64,000 bases of DNA from Gemmatimonadota bacterium (GTDB lineage Bacteria; Gemmatimonadota; Gemmatimonadetes; Gemmatimonadales; GWC2-71-9), in assembly GCA_003221895.1 (NCBI GenBank), contig QHUJ01000110.1, positions 1 through 64,000 on the forward strand. Reading direction: 5' to 3'. The position numbers and the translations under genes are program-made. The notes beneath the pieces are model-generated. The model was not told the origin of the DNA. It worked only from the letters and a program-made list of their open reading frames with translations, and made no database searches. Shown in pieces: positions 7,610-17,592 of this stretch (position 1 is its first letter; each line of letters starts with the position of its first letter).

Positions 7610-9013
7610 CTAGGCGGCAGGCAGCCAGAGCGTGAAATTGCTTCCCTCGCCCACCGTGCTCTGCACGGTCATCCTGCCGCCCTGCAGTTCGGCGAGGAGG
7701 CGCGCAATCGCCAACCCCAGCCCGATCCCCCCCAGCTCGCGGCTGCGCGACTGGTCGATCCGATAGAAGCGGTCGAAGATCTTCTCCACGTGCTCGGGCG
7801 CGATCCCGGGGCCAGTGTCGCGTACCCGGACACCGACCTCGGTGCCGTTGCGGACGAGCGTGAAGGTAATAGTGCCCGCCGGCGTATAGCGCACGGCGTT
7901 GGAGGCGAGATTGAGGAGGATGTGCCGGGTGCGCCCGGCGTCGCCGATCGCGCTCACCGGCGTGGCCGGCTCGACACGCACGGAGAGCTGCTTGTCCATC
8001 GCCATCGCTTCGGTGATCTCGCGCACTTCATTCACCACGGCCGTCAGGTCGAAGGGGGCATGCGCCAACGCGAGCTGGCGGTTTTCCCCGCGCGCGATGA
8101 GCAGCAGCTCTTCGATCAGCTTGGTGGTTCTGTCCAGCTCACGCTCCATCGCCACCAGGGCCTCGCGCGTCTCTGCCTCCGTTCGTCCCTCCTCGGATGC
8201 CCACTGTACCTGCGCGCGGAGGTGGGTGAGCGGCGTGCGGAGCTCGTGACTCGCATCGGCCGTGAACGACTGCAACGCACGATGCGCCCGATCGACGCGC
8301 TCGAGCATGCGATTGATGCTCTCTGCAAGATCCGTCACTTCGGCTTGTCCGGTTGGGCTGGTCAGTCGGGTACCCAATTCCGACGGACCAATCGCCCGGG
8401 TTTCGCTGGTGACGCGTTCCAGGGGTTGCAGCGCCTCGTTCACGGCCTGGCGCGCGCCGCGCGCGGCGGCGAAGGCCGCCAGGGGCAAGAGCAGCGCCGC
8501 GGCGACAACGAGGACCCCAAGGGGCACCAGGTAGGACTGCCTGCTGGCGACGACGTAGAGATCGAACTCTCCCATGGCGCGATGCAGCACGCGGTAACGC
8601 CACCGCGCGCGCTCGGTGATCGCGGCAACGAGGGACGCCCGCATTTGCTCGGCGGACGCTTCGCTCGGCAGGCCCTCGAGGCGCTTCGCCGGCATCCCGG
8701 GAGACAGGTAGTAGACCTGCGGCATGCCGCCCGCATTCGTCGTGGTGCGGGTAATGACGACCTGGCCGCCCATGCCCACGAGCTGGTCGGCGAGCGCGGA
8801 CGGCATCACACCACCGGGCGCGCTCGTGGAGTCGCGATACGCGCCGAGGAGCGATTGAATGACGTCGGCGGAATGCTCCAACGATCGGCGCAACGCCATC
8901 TCGGCTGCGACCGCGAAAATCAGGACGACGACGGCAGCGAAGCCAGCCAGGGCGGTCCAGGAGACGCGGCTGAAGCGGCGCGTCAATACCTGGCTGAGGC
9001 GACGCTCACTCAC
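7610..9013 (-). CDS. HAMP-containing sensor histidine kinase
   Basis: 467 residues from GTG 9013; this start overlaps the regulator's stop by eight bases and has GGAGG upstream. Domains: TM1 about residues 19-41, a periplasmic region of about 110 residues with no recognised sensor fold, TM2 (VPLGVLVVAAALLLPLAAF), HAMP, the phosphoacceptor H256 in ASHELRTPLTHLRAQ, N-box NLASNAVRYTP, G-boxes DTGPGIAP and GGIGLGLAIA. A complete, active-looking kinase that phosphorylates the OmpR-type regulator encoded just upstream in the same unit. Signal unknown. Confidence 0.93.
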   Translation of the reverse strand: MSERRLSQVLTRRFSRVSWTALAGFAAVVVLIFAVAAEMALRRSLEHSADVIQSLLGAYRDSTSAPGGVMPSALADQLVGMGGQVVITRTTTNAGGMPQVYYLSPGMPAKRLEGLPSEASAEQMRASLVAAITERARWRYRVLHRAMGEFDLYVVASRQSYLVPLGVLVVAAALLLPLAAFAAARGARQAVNEALQPLERVTSETRAIGPSELGTRLTSPTGQAEVTDLAESINRMLERVDRAHRALQSFTADASHELRTPLTHLRAQVQWASEEGRTEAETREALVAMERELDRTTKLIEELLLIARGENRQLALAHAPFDLTAVVNEVREITEAMAMDKQLSVRVEPATPVSAIGDAGRTRHILLNLASNAVRYTPAGTITFTLVRNGTEVGVRVRDTGPGIAPEHVEKIFDRFYRIDQSRSRELGGIGLGLAIARLLAELQGGRMTVQSTVGEGSNFTLWLPAA

Positions 9014-9689
9014 CGCTCCCTGCCTCCAACCGGTATCCCACGCCGCGAACCGTCTTGATCGGAGGAGTCCGCCCGCCAAAGCTCAGCTTCTTGCGCAGGT
9101 AGTTGACGTAGACGTCCACGACATTCGTCTCGGGGTCGAACTTGTAATTCCACACCGCCTCGGCGATGCGCGAGCGCGACACCGTGCGCCCGGTGTTGCG
9201 CATGAGGAACTCGAGCAGCGCGAACTCGCGGGGTGAGAGATCTACAATCCGTTCCTTCTGCGTGACCCGGCGCGCCAGGGGGTCGAGGGTGATGTCGCCA
9301 ACCTGCAACGTGGCATCCTTGTGGCGCAGCTCGGCGCGGCGGATCAGCGCGTGCACGCGAGCGAGCAGCTCGGGCAGATCGAATGGTTTGGTGACGTAAT
9401 CATCGGCGCCGCCTTCGAGCCCGCGCACGCGAGACTCGAGCTCGTCCTTGGCGGTGAGCAGGAGCACCGGCGTGGCGACACCGCGCTTGCGCAGCTCCGC
9501 GACGACACTGAAGCCATCGCGTCCGGGCAGCATCACGTCCAGCACCACGCAGCTGAACGTGGCTTCGAGCGCCCGTTCCAAAGCGCGATCGCCCGAATCG
9601 GTCTCCGTGACGCCGTAGCCCTCTTCGCGGAAGGCCTTGCTCAGGAAGCGACGCAGGTCGCGATCGTCTTCGACGAGAAGTATCTGCAC
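9006..9689 (-). CDS. OmpR/PhoB-family response regulator
   Basis: 227 residues: receiver domain with the acidic pair near E7-D8-D9, phospho-acceptor D51 (VVLDVMLPG), K in VTKPFDLPE, and a C-terminal winged helix ending in YVNYLRKKLSF and TVRGVGYRLE. It is the first gene of a two-gene unit with the kinase, translationally coupled by an 8-base overlap. Targets are unknown; the msrAB gene starts 112 bases away on the other strand and is a reasonable candidate. Confidence 0.95.
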   Translation of the reverse strand: MQILLVEDDRDLRRFLSKAFREEGYGVTETDSGDRALERALEATFSCVVLDVMLPGRDGFSVVAELRKRGVATPVLLLTAKDELESRVRGLEGGADDYVTKPFDLPELLARVHALIRRAELRHKDATLQVGDITLDPLARRVTQKERIVDLSPREFALLEFLMRNTGRTVSRSRIAEAVWNYKFDPETNVVDVYVNYLRKKLSFGGRTPPIKTVRGVGYRLEAGSGE

Positions 9690-9788
9690 GACGCTAACCT
9701 ACGGCAGTCGGAAGCCGGCAGGCAATGTGAAGTCGATGAGAAAGCTCTAAGAAACACGCGATCCACTTCCATGCGGTGAGCGCCTCGG

Positions 9789-9794
9789 TACATT
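9789..9794 (+). promoter_or_regulatory. -10-like TACATT, leaderless msrAB
   Basis: TACATT lies exactly seven bases before the msrAB ATG and there is no Shine-Dalgarno. This places the expected transcription start at or next to the start codon. Confidence 0.5.
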
Positions 9795-9801
9795 CCTGTT
9801 C

Positions 9802-10872
9802 ATGAACATCGCTCTCCTCTTAGCGCTGACCACGGCCCTGGCGCCGGCTCCGCGTGACACCGCCACCTTCGCCGGTGGCTGCTTCTGGACGATGGAGCAC
9901 GCCTACGACGACTTGCCTGGCGTGATTTCGGCGACCTCCGGATTCATGGGGGGCACCACCAAGAACCCGAGCTATGAGCAGGTCGTGGAAGGGAACACCG
10001 GCCACCTCGAGTCCGTGCAGGTGATCTACGATCCAGCCAAGATCAGCTTCGAGACATTGCTCTGGGCGTACTGGCACAACATCGACCCGTTCCAGGCGGA
10101 CGGGCAGGCGTGCGACACCGGACCGAATTATCACACGGCCGTCTTCGTTCGAGGACCCGAGCAGCGGCGCGCCGCGAGCGCGACGCGCCAGGAGATCATC
10201 GAGCGGTTCCACAAGGACGTCGCGACGCAGATTCTCACGGCCGGCCCGTTCTATCCAGCCGAGGAGTATCACCAGGATTATGCGAAGAAGAACCCGGAGC
10301 GCTACGGGATGTATCGCGCCGGCTGCGGCCGTGACCGGCGGCTTCAGGCCATCTGGGGTGATGAAGCAGGGAAGGTCAGCATCTCACGGACAACAGGACT
10401 GACAGGGGTCACTCACGCGATGTATACCACGAAGCCGAAACCCAGCGACGCCGAATTGCGGCGCGAGTTGACGCAGCTGCAGTACGAGGTGACGCAGCAC
10501 GAGGGGACCGAGCGCCCCTTCGCAAATGAGTACTGGGACAATCACAACGACGGCATCTACGTAGATGTCGTGTCGGGTGAGCCGCTCTTCAGCTCACGCG
10601 ACAAGTATGATTCGCAGACGGGATGGCCGAGCTTCACACGGCCGCTCGAGCCGAAGAACATCAAGGAAAACACTGACCGCTCGCTGTTCATGGACCGCAC
10701 CGAGGTCCGGTCGGCACACGCGGACTCTCACCTGGGCCACGTGTTCCCCGATGGGCCGAAGCCGACTGGGCTACGCTACTGCATCAACTCGGCGTCGCTG
10801 CGATTTATTCCCGTGGACAGTCTCGAAGCGGAAGGCTACGGCCAGTACCTGGCCGTGTTTCAGAAGAAATAG
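9802..10872 (+). CDS. msrAB: exported MsrA-MsrB methionine sulfoxide reductase fusion
   Basis: 356 residues. A short N-terminal signal-like stretch precedes MsrA with its catalytic GGCFW (C27) and the GPNYHTAVF and EEYHQDY motifs, then MsrB from about residue 225 with [17 protein letters not shown] and the catalytic Cys in [11 protein letters not shown] (about C327). The MsrB half lacks the CxxC pairs that hold zinc, so it is the zinc-free form. The fused enzyme reduces both S- and R-methionine sulfoxide. Exported placement, if right, makes it a repair enzyme of envelope proteins that would need a periplasmic thiol donor. Confidence 0.95.
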   Translation: MNIALLLALTTALAPAPRDTATFAGGCFWTMEHAYDDLPGVISATSGFMGGTTKNPSYEQVVEGNTGHLESVQVIYDPAKISFETLLWAYWHNIDPFQADGQACDTGPNYHTAVFVRGPEQRRAASATRQEIIERFHKDVATQILTAGPFYPAEEYHQDYAKKNPERYGMYRAGCGRDRRLQAIWGDEAGKVSISRTTGLTGVTHAMYTTKPKPSDAELRRELTQLQYEVTQHEGTERPFANEYWDNHNDGIYVDVVSGEPLFSSRDKYDSQTGWPSFTRPLEPKNIKENTDRSLFMDRTEVRSAHADSHLGHVFPDGPKPTGLRYCINSASLRFIPVDSLEAEGYGQYLAVFQKK

Positions 10873-11208
10873 TCAGTTGGCCGACTGCCGGTCCAGGATG
10901 CTGACGGCGCGGTGCAGGCGATCGATGGCCGCGCCGAGGTCTTCGCTCGGTCCGGGCGTGAGCTCGCCGACCAAAGCAACTTCCTTCAACAGTTGAAGCG
11001 CGTTACGCACATGCTCGACCGGCCGTTCGCCGCTCGTGCGCCGGAACGTCCGGCCGCGCCGATCGAGCGTGCTGCGTCGGTCAGCGCCGCGGCGGCGATC
11101 GACCACCTGGCGCCGCTCCTCGGTCACTGTGCTCACCACGTGACGCCGCGCCTCAGCGCGGCGGTCGACGCCGCTGCGACGATCGGACCAAATTCGTGTG
11201 GAGGTCAC
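10873..11208 (-). CDS. small DRR-motif protein, paralogue 1
   Basis: 111 residues from GTG 11208, whose first bases form GTGA with the stop of the preceding gene. The N-terminal half is a string of arginine-rich motifs: DRRSGVDRR, VDRRRGADRRSTLDRRG. The C-terminal 45 residues look like two amphipathic helices (VEHVRNALQLLKEVALVGEL and AAIDRLHRAVSILDR). The whole design, including RRGADRR and the helix spacing, recurs in the small gene at 16.3 kb. Function unknown; the basic part could bind nucleic acid or membrane. No known family recognised. Confidence 0.7.
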   Translation of the reverse strand: MTSTRIWSDRRSGVDRRAEARRHVVSTVTEERRQVVDRRRGADRRSTLDRRGRTFRRTSGERPVEHVRNALQLLKEVALVGELTPGPSEDLGAAIDRLHRAVSILDRQSAN

Positions 11209-11390
11209 GAGGGTTTGGCGAGGTCGGGGTATGCACCCAAGCTCAGGTCGGTGCGAGCCGCGGCCTGAATTGTCCGGGTACTGTTAAGAACCAACGCCGG
11301 CTGAGATGTTGGCAGCCCCTGTGCAACTACGAAAGCGGGGACGGCTCCGCACGCGAGCGTGAGGAGGGCCAGGTGGATCAGCTTGTACAT
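11205..11390 (-). CDS. 61-residue secreted peptide
   Basis: Started at ATG 11390 with GGGGAC upstream. MYKLIHLALLTLACGAVPAFVVAQ is a good Sec signal with a probable cut after VVAQ, leaving about 37 residues rich in Ser, Thr and Ala, without Cys. It is coupled through GTGA to the DRR-motif gene. No family recognised. Confidence 0.6.
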   Translation of the reverse strand: MYKLIHLALLTLACGAVPAFVVAQGLPTSQPALVLNSTRTIQAAARTDLSLGAYPDLAKPS

Positions 11391-11520
11391 GGGAAGTCCC
11401 CGTTTTGGGCCCGCCGAAGGTATCGCCCGCACGGGGTTTCAGCTAGGTGCAATGGATGGCAGAAACCAACCATTTCCCGTTTCGTAACATCCAAGTACCT
11501 GAATCCTTCGCCGGGACATC

Positions 11521-14004
11521 ATGATGCCGCTATTGCCGGTCGTCGTCGTCGTGCTTGCGGTACAGACCTCGGTTAATCCCACTCCCGTCACGCCCGCGCT
11601 TGCGACGACGGCCGTGGCGAAGCGAACCGCCACCGCCATTGTGATCGATGGGAAGGACAACGACGAAGTTTGGCACACCGCTCAGCCGATTCGGGGGTTC
11701 CGGCAAATGGTCCCTCGCGAGAATGGCGAGCCGAGCCTCGAGACTGAGGCCAAAGTCGCCTACGACGACCACAACTTCTACGTGTTTGTACGGGCGTTTG
11801 ACCCGCACCCTGACAGCATCAAGTCGCTCCTCGCCCGCCGCGACCAGCGCGTCTGCTGCGATCAAATCAAGATCGTCATCGATTCCTACCACGACCGCCG
11901 TACCGGTTTTGAATTCGCGGTGAATCCGGGTGGCGTGAAGCGCGACTATGCGATCTACGGTGACGGCGATCAGGAGGACGATGCGTGGGATGCCGTGTGG
12001 GATGTTGCGACACTGATCGACTCGCTCGGGTGGACCGCGGAATTCCGCATACCCCTGTCCCAGCTCCGCTATCCCCATGCGCCGAACAACACCTTCGGAT
12101 TTGGGGTCTGGCGCGACATCGATCGGCGCGGCGGAGAACGCGTGAGCTGGCCGCTGTACCGGACCTCGCAGCGGGGGTTTTCCTCACAACTGGGCGAGGT
12201 CGTCGGGTTAGACGGTTTGGCCGCGCCGACCCGGCTGGAGCTGATCCCGTATGCCCTCACCAAGAATGAGCCGGTGGGCTACGCGCATACGCAGTCGGCT
12301 ACGGCTGGCGGCGACATCAAATACGGGTTGACGTCGAACATCACCATCGACGCGACCGTGAATCCCGATTTCGGACAGGTCGAGGCCGATCCATCGGTGG
12401 TGAACCTCACTTCGTTCGAAACATTCTATCAGGAGCGGCGGCCTTTCTTCGTGGAAGGGACGGGCATTTTCAATTTCAACGTCGACTGCAATGTCGTGAA
12501 CTGCAGCGGCGAAAACCTGTTCTACTCCCGCCGGATCGGCCACGATCCGGCCCGCATTGTCGGCGCGGCCAAGATTACCGGCCACCTTCCCGGTGGTCTG
12601 ACGGTAGGTGCCCTGGAGGGCCTCACCAAGCGCGCCGTCGGAGACAGCGGCGATATCACGCTCGAGCCGCTGACGAACTACGCCGCGCTCCGGATGACAC
12701 AGGACTTCCGCGCAGGTCAGAGCGCCGTCGGCTTCATGGCGACCGCCGTCAATCGCAATAACGACACGTGGACGCAGAACGATTTTCACAGCCATGCCTA
12801 CGTCGGGGCTTTCGATTTCCGGCACCGCTTCGCGAAGGGCATGTACGAGCTCACGGGCTCCTTCGATCTCAGCACGGTCGGCGGAACTCCAGCCGTGATT
12901 GCCGCCACGCAGCAGAACTCGACTCATAACTTCCAGCGGCCCGACGACAACGTGCAGTTCGACCCGACCCGAACTTCCCTCGGCGGCAATGCAGAAGAGT
13001 TGTTGTTCACCAAGCAGAACGGGTTCATCAACTTCCAGACCAGTTACCAGCGGCGCTCGCCGGGGTTCGAGATCAACGATCTCGGTTTCCTGTATCAGTC
13101 GGATCAACAGGGCTGGAATAACTGGGCCTCCATGAACTGGAGAAAGCCCGTGCTGGTCTTTCAGCGGGCGTTCTGGAACTTCAACTGGTGGCAATACTGG
13201 ACGGCGCAGGGGCTGGCGACGGAGCGGGCTTTCAACACGAACGTGCACGCGACGTTCAATAACCAGTGGAGCGTACACATGGGCGGCACCATCGCCGGTT
13301 TGGGCGATGTGTTCTGCGACCGCTGCGCGCGCGGCGGCTCGGCCTTCAGGGTCGATCAGGCCGTTTACCCGTGGTTCGGCTTTGTCGGCGACCAACGGCC
13401 GCCCGTCACGCCTGTCATGTTTGTCAACCTGGGCAAATCCGACGGCGGTCGTTCGACGCAGGTCAGCGCGAGCCCTGAGATCGATCTGCGGGCGGGTTCA
13501 CAATTCCGCGGATCGGTGGTTCTCAACCTCTCGCATTACATCGGCGACCGGCAAGACATCAACTCGCAAACCGATGCCACCGGAACGCATTATCTCTTCG
13601 CGCATATCGATCAGCAGACGGTCTCGATGACGTTCCGAGTCGATTACACGGCCACGAATACGCTCACGTTGCAGGTGTATGCCTCTCCGTTCGTGAGCAA
13701 GGGCAAATGGTCGAATCTGCGCGAGCTGTCGGCGACGCCACGGGCTACGTCCTATGGCGATCGGTTCCAACCGTACGCGGGGACCATCCCGGAAGACTTC
13801 AACCAGAAATTCTTCAATTCAAACGTCGTGGTGCGGTGGGAATATCGTCCAGGTTCGACGCTGTATCTGGTCTGGAACCAGGGCCGTCAGAACAACGAGC
13901 CGAACACGGGCAATCAGACGTTCGCCGACGATTTCGGCAAGCTGTTCAACTCGCGCCCGCTCAATACGTTCTTGATCAAGGCGTCGTACTGGATCAGCCG
14001 CTAG
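11521..14004 (+). CDS. DUF5916 outer-membrane protein with CBM9-like N-terminus
   Basis: 827 residues, the usual length for this family. After a signal peptide, residues about 30-220 match the carbohydrate-binding family 9-like fold (IDGKDNDEVWHTAQPI, DQIKIVIDSYHDRRTGFEFAVNP, WTAEFRIPLSQLRY), followed by DUF5916 (TVNPDFGQVEADPSVVNLT, FFVEGTGIFNF) and a beta-rich C-terminal region ending in SYWISR, typical of an outer-membrane barrel. Two Cys motifs (VDCNVVNCSG, FCDRCA) suggest disulfides. Function in the family is undefined. It shares its stop with the convergent HAD gene (CTAG). Confidence 0.85.
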   Translation: MMPLLPVVVVVLAVQTSVNPTPVTPALATTAVAKRTATAIVIDGKDNDEVWHTAQPIRGFRQMVPRENGEPSLETEAKVAYDDHNFYVFVRAFDPHPDSIKSLLARRDQRVCCDQIKIVIDSYHDRRTGFEFAVNPGGVKRDYAIYGDGDQEDDAWDAVWDVATLIDSLGWTAEFRIPLSQLRYPHAPNNTFGFGVWRDIDRRGGERVSWPLYRTSQRGFSSQLGEVVGLDGLAAPTRLELIPYALTKNEPVGYAHTQSATAGGDIKYGLTSNITIDATVNPDFGQVEADPSVVNLTSFETFYQERRPFFVEGTGIFNFNVDCNVVNCSGENLFYSRRIGHDPARIVGAAKITGHLPGGLTVGALEGLTKRAVGDSGDITLEPLTNYAALRMTQDFRAGQSAVGFMATAVNRNNDTWTQNDFHSHAYVGAFDFRHRFAKGMYELTGSFDLSTVGGTPAVIAATQQNSTHNFQRPDDNVQFDPTRTSLGGNAEELLFTKQNGFINFQTSYQRRSPGFEINDLGFLYQSDQQGWNNWASMNWRKPVLVFQRAFWNFNWWQYWTAQGLATERAFNTNVHATFNNQWSVHMGGTIAGLGDVFCDRCARGGSAFRVDQAVYPWFGFVGDQRPPVTPVMFVNLGKSDGGRSTQVSASPEIDLRAGSQFRGSVVLNLSHYIGDRQDINSQTDATGTHYLFAHIDQQTVSMTFRVDYTATNTLTLQVYASPFVSKGKWSNLRELSATPRATSYGDRFQPYAGTIPEDFNQKFFNSNVVVRWEYRPGSTLYLVWNQGRQNNEPNTGNQTFADDFGKLFNSRPLNTFLIKASYWISR

Positions 14005-14687
14005 CCCGCGCGGATTCCGAGTTCATCGATGTGCAGCAGCAGGTCTGCCGGGTCTTCATAGACCCGGTAGGCCCCCGCGCGCTCCAGCTCCTCCTGTCCA
14101 TACCCGCCCGACAGCACACCCACGCCGAGCGCGCGCGCGCGCCGGGCGGCAAGCAGATCCCACACGCTGTCCCCAACGGCAATCGCCGACTCGGCCGGCA
14201 CGCCCAGCCGCGCCGCCCCGGCGAGCCAGAGGTCGGGGCTCGGTTTCGCGTGCTCGACGTCGTCACGAGTGATGATCGGGACACCGGACGGCACGGCCAC
14301 CAACTTCAAGAGCGGTGCCGCGCTCGCGAGCGCACCGCTCGTGGCGATGGCCCATGGGACCTGCATTTTCGTAAGGTGGTGCATCAAGTCCTTAGCGCCC
14401 GGAAGCGGCCTCACATCGGCCAGCTGCGCCGCAAACAATCGCGCGTGGTCTTGCCTGAGCTTCGCGGCCTCATGCTCGGTCAGCTCGTGCCCCGTCTCGC
14501 GCGCCAGGCTCTCGGCCAGCAATCCGCCACTCATGCCGATACGCCGATGAATGCGCCAAACCGATAACGAGATGCCGGCCAGCTCGAGTGCCTTGCACCA
14601 GGCGATGGCATGCTGGTAGACGCTGTCGGTGAGGGTGCCGTCGAGATCGAGCAGAACGGCGGGGCGGGACGTGATGCCGCTGGGCAC
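14001..14687 (-). CDS. HAD-superfamily phosphatase, phosphoglycolate phosphatase-like
   Basis: 228 residues from GTG. Motif I DLDGTLTDS with both catalytic Asp, motif II S/T in IATSGAL, motif III K in KPSPD, motif IV GDSVWDLLAARRA. The helical cap between motifs I and II (C1 type) puts it with phosphoglycolate phosphatase and beta-phosphoglucomutase relatives; substrate cannot be fixed from sequence. It follows the subtilase gene by 77 bases on the same strand, a spacer with a G9 run and GTGGAGG/CCTCCAC dyad. Confidence 0.88.
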   Translation of the reverse strand: MPSGITSRPAVLLDLDGTLTDSVYQHAIAWCKALELAGISLSVWRIHRRIGMSGGLLAESLARETGHELTEHEAAKLRQDHARLFAAQLADVRPLPGAKDLMHHLTKMQVPWAIATSGALASAAPLLKLVAVPSGVPIITRDDVEHAKPSPDLWLAGAARLGVPAESAIAVGDSVWDLLAARRARALGVGVLSGGYGQEELERAGAYRVYEDPADLLLHIDELGIRAG

Positions 14688-14764
14688 GGCGGAAAGCTAC
14701 CGCACGGGTGGAAGTCGGTGGAGGACGGGGGGGGGTCCACCGCCCCCCACCGCCCTCCACAATC

Positions 14765-16207
14765 CTACCGCTTCGCCGCCATCACAGCTGCGTATGCATC
14801 GACAAAGCCCGCGCCGACTTCCCACTGCGCATAGCCGGGCAGCGGCCGGGCGGTCGACGTGAGGATGTTGCTCACTTGCGCGGGCGTGAGCTTGCCTCCC
14901 GCCGCTTCCTGCATCAGTGCCACCACGCCCGCGATGTGGGGTGATGCCATCGAGGTTCCGGACGCACAGGTGTAGAACGTCAGGTTGGTCGCGTTGATCT
15001 GGCAAATCCGCACGTCGTGATTCGCGTCGTCTCCGTTCAACACGGTCCCGGTGGATGCCCGGGTGGAGACGATGTGGACGCCCGGCGCGGTAATGTCGGG
15101 GTGATACAGGGGATCGCCGGGAATGCCGCGCGAGGAGAAGTCCGCGAGGTCGTGAGCGCGGGGCTCGTTGTCGGTCGGCACGAGCGGGTTCGAGCCATCG
15201 TCCAGCATGCAGTGCGATTCGGAGTTGGTGGGATCGGTGACACCGATCTTGCACCCCGCCGCGACGCTGATGACCCAGGGCGCCACGCTGTAGGGATTGA
15301 GGGTGTTCTGAGCCGGCCCGTCGTTGCCCGCTGCGAATACCACGGTGATCCCGCGGCTGCTGAGCTTCTTCGTCGCCTCGTTGATCGGATCCTTCGGATC
15401 GAAGGTCCCCGAGGTGCCCCACGAGTTGTTGACGACTTTGATGTTGTACTGCTGCTGGTGATCGAGGATGTAGTCGAAGCCGGCGAGCGCCCAGAAGATG
15501 AATAGGACGTCGCCCGTGCCGATGCCGATGAGATTGGCGCCCGGCGCGACACCGGTGTAGTAGCCGTTCGACGAGGTACCGCGGGCTCCCACGATCCCCG
15601 CGACGTGCGTGCCGTGACCGACGGACGTCTCGGAGTTCGGGAGATTCTCCACCATCAGTGTCGCGCCTCTGCGAATCGGTTTGGGCGCATCTTTGCCGAA
15701 GGTGAAGAGATCGTCCTGGTTGTAGAGGACTTTGACGTTGGCCACGGTGTACTGCGGGTAGGCGAGGTCGGCGTTGTAGAGTCCATCGATGCCGCTGTCG
15801 AGGATTGCGACGCCGATGCCCTTGCCCGTAATGCCGGCGACATGCACCGCGTCAGCGCGAATGGACGGCACGCTCTCGTGCAGCATGTAATACTCGAGCT
15901 GCTTGTTCGCGTAGATCCCTTCCAGCCCGGGCAGCGCCGAGATCGTGATGAGCTGCGTGGGCGTCGCGAGCGCCGCCACCATCGAGAAGTTGTCGAACTG
16001 CACCACACCCGCACCGGCATTCAGGATGCCATTCGTCACCGCGTCGAGCGTGGTCCTGGTCTCGTCATAGTTGACGATGTAGATCGCCGCGTCGGGCGCT
16101 ACCGTCTGCGCGAGGGGAGGATTCTGCTCGGGTCCTGCGAGTTTGCGGCCTTGGTCGCATGCCGAGAATGCGAGCAACGCGGCAGCCGCGATCAGCCAGC
16201 GGTTCAT
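14765..16207 (-). CDS. subtilisin-like serine protease lipoprotein
   Basis: 480 residues with a lipobox (LLAFSACD), an inhibitor-like propeptide region (about residues 35-115, IYIVNYDETRTTLDAV), and a complete S8 catalytic domain: Asp in AILDSGIDG, His in VGHGTHVAGI, oxyanion Asn in AAGNDGPA, Ser in CASGTSMASPHIAGVV. Several Cys in the catalytic domain (CKIG, HCMLDDG, RICQINA, YTCASG) could form disulfides. Expected to work as a membrane-tethered exported protease. It stands as its own unit behind the terminator of the oxidoreductase operon. Confidence 0.93.
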   Translation of the reverse strand: MNRWLIAAAALLAFSACDQGRKLAGPEQNPPLAQTVAPDAAIYIVNYDETRTTLDAVTNGILNAGAGVVQFDNFSMVAALATPTQLITISALPGLEGIYANKQLEYYMLHESVPSIRADAVHVAGITGKGIGVAILDSGIDGLYNADLAYPQYTVANVKVLYNQDDLFTFGKDAPKPIRRGATLMVENLPNSETSVGHGTHVAGIVGARGTSSNGYYTGVAPGANLIGIGTGDVLFIFWALAGFDYILDHQQQYNIKVVNNSWGTSGTFDPKDPINEATKKLSSRGITVVFAAGNDGPAQNTLNPYSVAPWVISVAAGCKIGVTDPTNSESHCMLDDGSNPLVPTDNEPRAHDLADFSSRGIPGDPLYHPDITAPGVHIVSTRASTGTVLNGDDANHDVRICQINATNLTFYTCASGTSMASPHIAGVVALMQEAAGGKLTPAQVSNILTSTARPLPGYAQWEVGAGFVDAYAAVMAAKR

Positions 16208-16275
16208 GGAGCCTCGGAGTTGGGATTACTCCTCTGGAGAGCAAGTCACATGCCCCGTGGACACTCGCAAACACG

Positions 16276-16304
16276 AAAAACGGGTCGCACGCGGCGACCC
16301 GTTT
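16276..16304 (-). terminator. intrinsic terminator of the proline/oxidoreductase operon
   Basis: An 11-bp perfect stem (AAACGGGTCGC with GCGACCCGTTT) and a 5-base loop; on the minus strand it is followed by TTTTTCG. It lies 26 bases after the second DRR gene. Confidence 0.88.
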
Positions 16305-16329
16305 CTGTGGCAGGCCGGCAACAGCTGTC

Positions 16330-16571
16330 TTAGTCCGGCTCCATCTTTTCCAGCGCGTAGCGGAGCCGCAACATCGAGGTATCGAGCAGGCGCCGGCTGT
16401 CGTCACGTAGCGCGCCCATCTCGGCCAGCTGTGTGAGGAGCTCGAGCACGGCGTGGATCTGCGCAGTCGCCGACTCGACGATCATGCGACGATCGAGCCC
16501 GCTGCGCCGCTCCATCTGGACCGGCACAGTCTTGACCCGCCGGTCTGCGCCCCGCCTGCGATTCGCAACGG

Positions 16572-16575
<4 letters not shown>
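16330..16575 (-). CDS. small DRR-motif protein, paralogue 2
   Basis: 81 residues from ATG 16575, which forms ATGA with the korB stop and has GGGAGG seven bases upstream; the longer ORF in the track is not needed. N-terminus RRRGADRR and ERRSGLDRR; C-terminal half is helical (QIHAVLELLTQLAEMGALRDD, MLRLRYALEKMEPD) with the same spacing as paralogue 1 at 11 kb. It is the last gene of the PRODH-korA-korB operon, so it is produced with those enzymes. Function unknown. Confidence 0.75.
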
Positions 16576-17591
<1,016 letters not shown>

Positions 17592-17592
17592 A

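Noticed and set aside
7790-9058. 422-aa plus ORF opposite the histidine kinase
   Set aside because: Shadow; the kinase on the minus strand has every catalytic motif.
12208-13395. 395-aa minus ORF inside the DUF5916 gene
   Set aside because: Antisense shadow of a well-supported gene, with no domain pattern.
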